From NCBI GenBank assembly GCA_001510575.1, contig LNGK01000006.1, positions 1,855,565 through 1,919,564 on the forward strand: 64,000 nucleotides of DNA. The letters are read 5' to 3'. This document shows positions 55,334 to 64,000 of this stretch, piece after piece. The translations under genes and the position numbers were made by a program. The notes under the pieces are model-generated. The model made no database searches and was not told the DNA's origin. It saw only the letters and a list, made by a program, of their open reading frames with translations. Numbering within the stretch: position 1 is the stretch's first letter; each line of letters begins with the position of its first letter. This DNA is from Knoxdaviesia capensis (lineage: Eukaryota; Ascomycota; Sordariomycetes; Microascales; Gondwanamycetaceae).

Positions 55334-57439
55334 CCCGCTTTCTCGAGTGAGAAGAAATGCGTCTTCCTATCCTGGCTCCATTGAAAAAGAATTCACACGT
55401 CGAATCAATCACTCATACATACAAACGCACAACCGGCTCGTCCTGTTTCGCCCAGAAGGACGCCCAAGAAAGTGCGCGCCCCGGCCTCCCTTTCTTCCCA
55501 CGTCCCGGGTTGATGTCTTGGGTGTCTCTCCACGGGACAGTATCCCTTGCAGATACCCCCTCTCTCCCTCTTCTGTTACTCTTGTGTGTGTTCCCTTACG
55601 GATCCCGTGGATGATCAAGCCAAGACCAATAACGGGCCACAAACTCTAACAGCCCGCCGAAAAAAAAAAAAAAAAAGAGGACCGTACAAGGGGGAAGTCG
55701 GCAGAGGGTTTTTACACAGCTACCCCAGCCAGACAAAAAGTCCATGCCCGCAAAAAGCATGTGTCCGCAGGGATACGCAAAAGCCCAAAGCCAGGTTTCT
55801 CAGATCTCTCGCTCTCTGTCTCGCTTTCTCCTCCCGTCTCCTGCTGTGCGCTTTAATGATGGCACCATGACGTCACGCTGCCAGCACCCCTCTTCAAGCT
55901 CTTGAATACATTCAGCGAAAAAAAGAGGTGCTGCGCCGACCACGTATCACGGAGGCAGATAAAAAGAGAGAAAAAAAAGGTTGGACAAGCGAAGAGGGGC
56001 TTGGGGAGCCAGACAGCTCTGGGCACAGTGGAATGGACCACCAGCTTAAAAAATTCAAAGAACAAAAAGGTCGATGAGATCGTGAAGAGGTCGCGCGTCG
56101 GAACGGTTGCCCGGGCCAGATCACCCAACAAGTTCCAGAACACACAACCGCCAGCGTAAGCAAGCACCTGGAGAAGAAAGAGAACCCCACGGAAAAAAAA
56201 AGAAAAAAAAAGAAGAAAAAAGAAAAGAAGAAGAAAAAGAAAGGAAGAGGTTCCAGACCGCCACAGAACCGGATGCCTTTCCTTCTTTCTTCCCAATCGG
56301 TCTAATTCTTTTTTTCTTCCGCGTTTCTTCCAGGCCCAAAGCTCAGCTCGCGATCCGCATATCTCCAGAAGTGAGACTGACAGTTTCGTGGCGGACGGTG
56401 CGTGGATGGTGCGGGTCTAACCCTAACGCTGGATTTTCCCGTAGATACTCCTAGGAATCCCCCCCTCATCGTCTGTGCACGTCTGGAGAGGTCTGGGACA
56501 TGCGAGGCTCTGCATTAGACCTGGCATATCTGTAGGTGGTCGAGACCTAGAGATGGATGGATCTTCGCAGTTTCCAAAGTCTGTGTAATCCGTAGCCACT
56601 GCTTCTCTGGAGCCTATGTGCCGCTCAACTCTCGGTGCACGTCAAGCTCAACCCCAGACGATGCCGTGAAAGCGTGCTGAAGTTGCATATCTACATGTGC
56701 CTACTTGAGTATATTTTTCTCCCAATTCTTCACCGCGTTGTGGTGGCACCCACATGTCTTTTCCGACTCTCTTGAGACATACCACGAGCTATATGTCCAT
56801 TCGAGAAGACCAAATCACCTTCACACATCCTCACCCCTACGTTCACAAAGTTCACCCTCAAGTTCACTTAAATTCCAGAAAAAACCAGCAAGAAACGAGG
56901 GGGGTATATTCATCATCGAAGGATCTCTCGCGTCCCCTCGACGTATTTAGTTCTGAGTTTGTCGTGTGAGGGAGGAAGGGTGTCTTGTGTATCATATCGT
57001 GCTAAACAAACACAAAGCGAGAAGAAAAAACCAAAGACCAGAGAGGGCGGAACCGCGTATGTCCCAACTCCCCATGTACAGCAGAGAAACAGAAACGAAG
57101 GAAAGAAAGGGAAAAAACACAAGTGTGGATGGACATGAGGACGTAGACGGCGTGAAAAAGAAGAAAAAAACCTGAAGACTTTGGATATCAACCCCTCAGC
57201 AACACGAGGGGGAAAGGAAAGGGGAAAGGGAAAAGAAATAAAAGCATCAACCTGGGAGAATGGGGATGGTGCTCCTCGAGGAAAACAGGAGATAGGTCGG
57301 GAGGAGGGAATACACACGCAACCACACCAAAAAAGCAAAACCCCAGAGCAAAGAAAAAGACCTATCTACCAACTCACTGCAAAAAAAACACACATACACC
57401 CCCCAAGCAATCAGTAAGACCAAAGGACGCACCAGCCCC

Positions 57440-58617
57440 TCAATCATGCTTCCGCAGCCGGGTCCGACACTCCTCCGGACACTTCCCCTGCCCATCAGGG
57501 CCAGAGTGCAGGTGATACGGCCCGCCAATCTTGGTCAACGGGCCGCGAAACATCCGCAGCGCCCGCCGCGACCGGTCAAATCCGGGCACGGCCACGTGGG
57601 CCACATCGCGCCGCCGCAGATCCTCGCCGAAATCCGGCACCCGCGCGGCCAGGCCCATGATCGCCGTCTGCGAGTTGTTCGCCTTGCCCTGCACAAACGC
57701 CAGGTCCGCCAGCAGCGTCACCAGCGGCGACGACCGCCGGCACAGCCCGTACGCCAGCTCAATGTGCCGCAGCACCGGGTGCCGCCGGTTCAGGTTCAGC
57801 TCGCCCGTGCGGAACGCGTCCATCGTGTCGTTGAACACGTCGCACATGGCGTACTTGTCTGCCGCAATCATCGCCTTGACCAGCACCACCTGCAGGAACT
57901 CCGCCTCGATGTACGTCGGGTACGCCAGCGGCACCGGGATCTGCTCTTCGGCCTGCACGTGGTGCAGCATCTCCTCCAGCACCCCCAGCTGCATCGTCTG
58001 GCTGCCGGTCACCGCCAGCCGCGCCCGCTCGCGTTTCTTGCCGAGGGCGTGCGGCGGCCCACCCTGCAGGAACTCCACATACTCCACCACCTGCTCCGAA
58101 TTGTGCGGGTACCGCTCGATGAATCGCAGCTCCTCGGGCGACAAGGCCTCGTACAGCGGCTGGGTCGAAATGTGCTGGAACTGGATCTGCACGGGCACAC
58201 CGGTGGTTACTGTCGAAGGCTGGCTCTTAGACTGCTCAAACTGCACCACCGGCTTGCTAAAGTACGACGGTAGGGGAACCGGTACACACGCCGTGTCGCT
58301 CGGCTCATCATCAACCGGCGCGTGGGTAATTCTATTACCTTTCATCCACACCGGATTGAAGACGGGAACTGTGCCTGAATATAACCAGCTGATGATCATG
58401 CCAATGGCGTTGGGGTCTTCGTCTTCTAGCGACACCAGGTTCTCGCGGCCTTCGCGGAACTGTCCGTTCAGCATGGCTTTGAAGACGGGAGACGAGTCAA
58501 CAAGAAGGTGTTTGTGGACGTAGAACGGGATCTTGTCCGGGCCGACCAGCAGCGTGACAAAGGTGCCCATGTAGCTTCTGTAGCAAGAGACGAAGAGGAT
58601 TAGATAACTAGCCCGGA

Positions 58618-58648
<31 letters not shown>

Positions 58649-59636
58649 GAGTCCACCATTGGGGAAGAAACAAAACTTACCGGCCGTACACAGGCTTGGA
58701 GGCGGCCTTGGGCTGAGGCAAGACAGGTTGAGCAGAGAGGGCCGCATCGCTGGCCCCCAGGGATACATCTCCCTTAGTCGCCGCATCGGTGCCAAACGAG
58801 AAGGGAGCGCTCGTTGCTCTCGCCGGTGCCAGGCCTGCGGAGTCAAAGCCAATCTCCGACAAATCTATGTACAGCTGGGATTTGACCACCTCCGGCGACA
58901 GGCTGGCCCACGACGGCTTAGGTGCGTAGGTTATGTGAGGAGGGAGAGGAGCGAACAACGGCGGCGCAGCGGGAGAGGAGGCCGACAGACCGACGATTTC
59001 CAGCACGTCCTCGTCCTCGGAAGCCGGAGTGGATGCGGCACTAGCTGTGGTGGGCGGAATCAAGGCCGGGGCCTCGGGCGAGTCGGTACCACCAGCATCA
59101 CCATCGGTGACCGAGAGAGGAGTGGTGGGAGTAGCATCATTGGCAGCGGCATTGGGGGTGGCAGGCACAGGAGGTTCACTCGACGGCATGGCACCAACAG
59201 AAGCACTGCCAGACAGGCCAGAAGAGTCAATCATGTCTAGATCGTCAGTGGGGGTGGTGGGAGAGACAAAGGGAGAGTCGAGGTCCATCGGAGTAAGAGG
59301 AGGAAAAATAAGAACGTCAATGAACTCCTGGGAAGAAGAAGAAGAAGAAGAGGTGGCGACAGGCCCCAGACCAGGGGCAGCAACCGTGGTAGAGTCGGCG
59401 GCATTAGGCGAGTGGGGAGGGACAGCCGGGGAATCGGTGGCCGAAGGAGCTGATTCCAGGGCTTTGGAGGTTCGAGGCTGCTGCTCGAGCATCATCTCGG
59501 TGGGCGGGTGGGACGACGAGGCATGGTTGGGGTCGTTTGTGTTGTCACTGCCACCACCGGCCTCATCGGTCTTGGATTTGCGCGAAAACGGAGCCTTGAA
59601 CCACTGCCGGAGCTGTTTCCGCAAGGATCGAGCCAT
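57440..59636 (-). CDS. BTB/POZ-domain protein with long disordered N-terminus
   Basis: Two exons, complement(57440..58577, 58681..59636), 697 aa. The 103-bp intron (gtaagt...gctacag) contains a (GT)n microsatellite and rejoins VYGR/SYMGTFVTLL. Residues 1-318 are Ser/Pro/Thr/Ala-rich and disordered after a basic start (MARSLRKQLRQWFKAPFSRK). The BTB fold starts near residue 323: 'TFVTLLVGPDKIPFYVHKHL', 'VDSSPVFKAMLNGQFREG', 'ISWLYSGTVPVFNP'. A helical C-terminal region follows ('VLVKAMIAADKYAMCDVFND', 'IELAYGLCRRSSPL'), as in many filamentous-ascomycete BTB proteins of unknown role. BTB proteins often serve as adaptors for cullin-3 ligases or as self-association modules; no partner domain (Kelch, zinc finger) is present here. 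Downstream (minus sense) lies gene-poor DNA. Confidence 0.88.
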
Positions 59637-62600
59637 GGCGGCAGCGGCCAAGAAGCCACACACACATACAACAGCACTATGAGGAGCTGTATCGAAAGAG
59701 CCGCGAGACGTGAGGCTAGACAACGAGAGAAGGCGGGAGAAAGAGAAGAGACCTGCTGTTTTCGTGGTGGGGGAAATCAGAAACAAGCGGTCAAACGGAC
59801 TTCTTTTTTTCTTCTTTTTTTTTTTGGTTTTACTCGGAAGAAAGGGGAAAATTGGACCAGGTCAAAACTGTCCCTCCAAGAAATCACACAGAGGCGTTAA
59901 GAGGGGTTGTTGGCATGGAACCTGCAGAAGCTGCGGATTCCAAGGTCGAGAGTTGTCCAGCGGGCTCTTTTGCTGATTTGGCAGACAGGGGGGGATAACA
60001 TACGAAAAAGAAAAAGGAATGAATGGAAAGGATAGGACGGAACGGAACACGATATCGGAGAGGCTGGAAGGCGGTGGGAATTGTAGATAGATGCCCGATG
60101 ATGATGATGTGGCGGGGAGGAGGAGAAGAAGAAGAGGAGGAAGAGGGAGAAAAGAAAAGGAAAAGAAAAGAAAAGGAAGATGGAGGGAGGAGGTTTTTTG
60201 AGAGAAGAGCCCCAAAGTCCCGAAGGAAGGAGGGCAGGATGGAACAGAAACGAGAAGGAGGAAGTTAAGAGGAATCGAAATAGAAATCACCGAAAGGCTG
60301 ACGATGAATCAAAAAGAGTACCTGCATACATACATCCAGACCGTCAAGCTTCCTGGTATCACCAACGAGCGGATTTGTTATCAAGGCAGAAGCCTGAAGC
60401 TGGACCTGGACCTGGAGTTGGTCCTAGGCAGCGGTCACGATTGACCTTTTGTGCCTGTATTGGGTACCTGTGCAATGTGGTACTGTACCTGGTAAGCTTG
60501 GACGATATATAACGAATGATGTCCCTCCCCAACCAAGCCACACCAATCGGGCAACTGGATTCTGGAGGTCGCTGCTGCTTTAGTACATTTCATCAGGCAG
60601 AGAGCGGAGAAAGTACATCTGGGGACCTTTGTGCATGGAGAAAGCATATATATAGACAAGAAAGATGAGAGAGAGATCTCTGTCCTTTCTCGTGGAGAGC
60701 GATATCACTCGTATGTTGAAGCTTAGGGGTATTGTTCCTCTCTCCCCTCTTTATGTACCTGTACATGCAGCACAGTATGCTTAACCTGTCGCGTTTGCTG
60801 GGATCCTAGCTATTGGCTACTGGGAGGAGTTCAGAGTCAGCCATGCACAGCCAGTCACCATCAACCAGCCCAGCCTCACCTACTCACAGACCTGTTTCTA
60901 TCTCTCCTTTGGGAGAAGCACACCGCAATTACTTACACCCTAACTACCTCCATATGTACTGTACCGTAGATATACTCCTGCGGTGATGCTAGCATCGGGC
61001 GGGAGCCTGGAGTCCCGGTGACTGTTGAGAAATGGACGTCGACCAGCGCAGGACACACGCAGGGATCCGTGGTGACGGGTTGGCGGTGGGTCTGCAGATG
61101 GTGATGTGTATGAGCATATAGTAACTGAAAGAACATATATGCAGAGTTAGTTCGGGGTCTTTAGAGATAGAGAGAGCGTGCTTCGAAGAGACCAAACGCA
61201 ACAAGGTTGAGAGATCCTTGCCAAGGGTTAGGGTTGGTGATGTGACACTCTCAATACACCCACACCCGATTGATGGTGATACCATGTACATATTGCACCT
61301 ACAAGAAGCACGGGTCATTCTCTGCTCCCATGTGAATCTACTGTGCATATATCCTCCCGCACACGATCACGTACCGCCCTCTCGTCAACACACACACACA
61401 CACACACGCACAACGCAACAGGCCTTCCTCTCTAGTCACCGCCAAACCATCCATTTCAGCCTGGCCCAACCACTACCCAGCCAAACGGGCGGTATGGGCC
61501 TGCCCCAAAATGCAATGCCACCCATGTCGTCTGGTGTGGGGTTTGTTGGGTGTGCTGGCAGAGCGGTCCACATATAGTGATGAAAACTGAAGTGTAACTG
61601 GCCTGGTCTCCCGGTTTGGGCATCTCCCGGACGGGGGTTGCTATTTTTCACCTTTTGGGTACTCAAACCTTTGGACTCACCGGCCACTGGCAATGGCTAT
61701 CTCAAGCGAGATGGAGATATACCGTCGCGATCAGGCGGAAACGGGCATCGTTCATTGCCACTACTACTACCACACGTAGGCCGTCCTGCTGTCGACTCTG
61801 CAATGGACACAACAAACAACAACGGATAGCAACATACGAAGGAGGATAGACTGCACCTACCCCCTGTCAGCATCCCGCCCATAATCACGCAAAGCACATA
61901 CTGTCCGTATAAGTAATGTGCAAGCAAGCCCGGAGGGCGATGACCTTGCGACCTTGCGGTGAATCAATTTCAGAATTAGGGTCTAGGGTTAAAACGGTGA
62001 GAGCAGTGCAGGAAGTCTGATTCATCCTTAGGCCTGATTCACCATCAAGTCTGATTCATCCATTTTGTTTCGTGTATTCCAATCCTTGCGTCTGTTTCGA
62101 CTCCCGCCATCTCTTCTATCGAGGTTCTGGGTTCTGAAATATCCCAAGGAACTAGCTCACTGTGCATGGCAATGTGTTCCGGTGATGTCAAGCTGGGCCA
62201 GCCGCTGGTTATGTTTGCTTATACCTGGACAGCCATCTGCATTCAATATACTGTACTCTGGCGACTTTCAGCATCATCATTTCATCTCCATGGCTTGAAT
62301 CTGCTTTGTGGCTGCAATGTGGTCTTGATGATAGACGGAACCCAGTACAGTGCGTAGACCTGGAGCGACATGTATGAATAGTATTGAGTGTAGGTAAGCA
62401 TTCTAGTACAGAAAAGCCAAAAGTATACTCTCAGCCGAGAGCCACCCAGCAGGAACTCCTACTAATCAACCACCGTAAGAATAGGCGAAATGCACCGTCC
62501 TAGCTTTAGTGTGAGTTTACTTATGGCCCAAATCAATTAAATCACAATCGCCAAAACGCGTCCAAGTCGCGTCCTCTGTCCGGACATTTTCATCCCACTT

Positions 62601-62710
62601 CACGAAGTCGAACATACACGACATACTATCTTTCTTCATTGACCCCTCCGCAACTGACTTTACACCGCCTGTCTTCATCCGCCTGTGAACCCCATAACCC
62701 ATTGAATACG

Positions 62711-62757
<47 letters not shown>

Positions 62758-62766
62758 ACACGCAAA
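59637..62766. other. 3.1-kb divergent promoter region, BTB gene / PRI1
   Basis: On the minus strand the first 600 bp are C/T-rich, a leader for the BTB gene. The remainder has telobox-like GGGTTAGGGTTGG at 61225-61237, TTAGGGTCTAGGGTTA at 61976-61991, and a CA-repeat leader just before PRI1. No gene seen. Confidence 0.5.
62711..62760. repeat. (CA)n microsatellite in PRI1 leader
   Basis: A nearly pure CA tract ending 6 bp before the PRI1 ATG. Confidence 0.9.
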
Positions 62767-64000
62767 ATGCCACACTCAGTCTCCCCCGAAGCCGCCGCTG
62801 GCGACGGCGCCGCCACTCTCGACACCCCCGGAGCCGCCGCGGCCGCCCTACACCCCCCTGCACCGGCCACAGCCGACACCGACGACGTGGAGATGGACGA
62901 TGCCGTGCCTAGTTCCGCCCCGACTGGCGCCGTTGCTGCCGAGGTGACTGCTGCCGAGAAGGCGGCTGCACTGGCCGACTTGTTCACCGACATGGACTCG
63001 GACGACGAGTACCCTGCTGCGTCGAATCCCACCGCCCAAGACGCCGAGTCCGATGCCGGCTCGGTGCTGGACGACGGGTCCCCGATGTAAGTTTCATCCT
63101 GCATCCCAATTTCGTGTGCGCCCTTGCTGGTGTTCATCTGACCGGCTTGGCTTGATATAGAGACGTCACCGAACTCGACCAGCTCGACGCCGATGTGCTC
63201 CGCATCTTCTACCAGCGGCTGTTTCCCTGGAAGTACCTGTTCCAGTGGCTCAACCACAGCCCGGTGGCTACCGACGACTTCCGGAACCGTGAGTTTGCCT
63301 TTACGCTGCAGAACGACGCCTATCTGCGGTACCAGTCGTTTGCGTCCGGCGACCTGTAAGTCCATACAGCAATTGCCTTCGGCTTCCTGCACACCACACC
63401 GTCTGTACCGTGCTAACCAGACGCGCACCCCTTCCCCTCTGACAGCCTGAAAAAAGACGTCCTCCGCATCATGCCGACGCGCTTCGAAATCGGCCCGGTA
63501 TACAGCACGAACCCGCGCGACCGCAAGTCCCTGCGTAACGCCGCCGCCTTCAAACCGGTCGCGAAGGAGCTGTGTTTCGATATCGATTTGACCGACTACG
63601 ACGGCATCCGCACGTGCTGCGACAAGGCCAACATCTGCATCAAGTGCTGGCAGTTCATGACCATGGCCATCAAGGTCGTCGATGCTGCTCTGCGCCGCGA
63701 CTTCGGCTTCAAGCACATCATGTGGGTGTACTCTGGTCGCCGTGGTGTGCACGCCTGGGTGTGTGACAAGGAGGCCCGGATGATGGACGACCAGAAACGC
63801 AAAGCCATTGCTGGATACCTCGAGGTTGTGCGTGGAGGTGACCAGAGCGGCAAGAAAGTCAACTTGAAACGGCCGCTGCACCCCCACTTGGAGTAAGCAT
63901 TCTCCCTTTCCCTTTTACTTCCCTTCCCTTCCCCTCCAAACCCTCCTTCGACGGCTGGACTGACTGAACACCCCGCCCCCCCTAACAGCCGGAGTCTCAA
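62767..64000 (+). CDS. PRI1: DNA primase small (catalytic) subunit, 3' truncated by window edge
   Basis: Exons 62767..63086, 63161..63355, 63446..63892 and 63989..>64000; at least 324 residues. All introns have gtaag donors and joints keep the frame. It is the catalytic subunit of the primase-polymerase alpha complex that makes RNA primers for replication. The core starts in exon 2 ('VLRIFYQRLFPWKYLFQWL'). Exon 3 has 'RFEIGPVYSTNPRDRKSLRN', the metal-binding 'CFDIDLTDYDGIRTCC' (D217, D219), zinc-binding cysteines in 'CCDKANICIKCW', and 'YSGRRGVHAWVCDKEAR', a nucleotide-binding motif. The first 106 residues are an Ala/Asp/Glu-rich extension not present in yeast PRI1. The last bases visible begin 'DRSL'. 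The CA microsatellite almost touches the start codon. Confidence 0.96.

Larger units (their letters stand above)
50761..57439. other. 6.7-kb gene-poor region with assembly gap
   Basis: No confident gene. It contains teloboxes (TAACCCTA at 52300-52307 and 56418-56425), homopolymer tracts, the 20-N gap, a (CT)n tract at 55293-55328, and a short possible first exon at 53621. The A/G bias of the plus strand returns at 55900-57420, next to the BTB gene's 3' end. Confidence 0.45.

Noticed and set aside
59637..59786. 50-codon N-terminal extension of the BTB gene frame
   Set aside because: The extension is Ser/Phe/Leu-rich leader translation; the ATG at 59636 gives a clean basic start.
1..64000. CRISPR arrays, bacterial operons, phage or virus genes
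   Set aside because: No spaced repeats, Shine-Dalgarno-led operons or viral hallmark genes were seen; the spliced genes show that this is eukaryotic nuclear DNA.

Overview
This window is nuclear DNA from a filamentous fungus, most likely an ascomycete of the Pezizomycotina. The evidence is short GT-AG introns (41-121 bp) with RCTRAC/RCTAAY-like branch sites, GC-rich coding exons set in long pyrimidine/purine-biased intergenic DNA, and fungal families: a fungal-type NUP37, an SKN7-type response regulator, a GH6 cellobiohydrolase without a CBM, an SAK-HAD protein with an RGG tail, a secreted DUF1524 nuclease, and a berberine-bridge-type oxidase. No species can be named from the sequence alone.

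Layout. 0-6 kb is housekeeping: the 3' part of NUP37 (+), a mitochondrial enoyl-CoA-hydratase-like gene (-), a DUF167/YggU gene (+) sharing a divergent promoter with it, and a secreted DUF1524 nuclease (-). 9-14 kb holds two secreted, same-strand genes that could act on plant polysaccharide: an FAD-linked oxidase and a GH6 cellobiohydrolase. 15-24 kb holds a C2H2 zinc-finger gene and a large intronless membrane protein of unknown function, with sparse DNA between. 28-36 kb is accessory: a GPI-type small secreted protein, two intron-containing cysteine-rich secreted proteins (12 and 10 Cys), a solo LTR with a perfect 5-bp target-site duplication, a 23-bp dispersed repeat pair, and at least one broken gene. 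40-49 kb returns to housekeeping: SAK-HAD (+), eIF2B epsilon (+) and SKN7 (-). 49-57 kb is a gene-poor stretch with an assembly gap. 57-64 kb holds a BTB/POZ gene (-) and the 5' part of the primase small subunit PRI1 (+).

Genes acting together. eIF2B epsilon and SKN7 are convergent core regulators (translation initiation and osmotic/oxidative stress). The oxidase/GH6 pair is a plausible cellulose-oligosaccharide unit, but that link is inference from adjacency. The 28-36 kb segment has the properties of an effector-type island: small Cys-rich secreted proteins, TE remnants and broken genes.

The best candidates for something undescribed are: (a) the two Cys-rich secreted proteins, which become visible only after splicing; (b) telobox-type motifs (exact TAACCCTA/TAGGGTTA found nine times, about two expected by chance), including an inverted pair and one in a divergent promoter; (c) the uncharacterised 857-aa membrane protein. 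Exon boundaries were worked out by hand from splice sites and frame, without transcripts or database searches.
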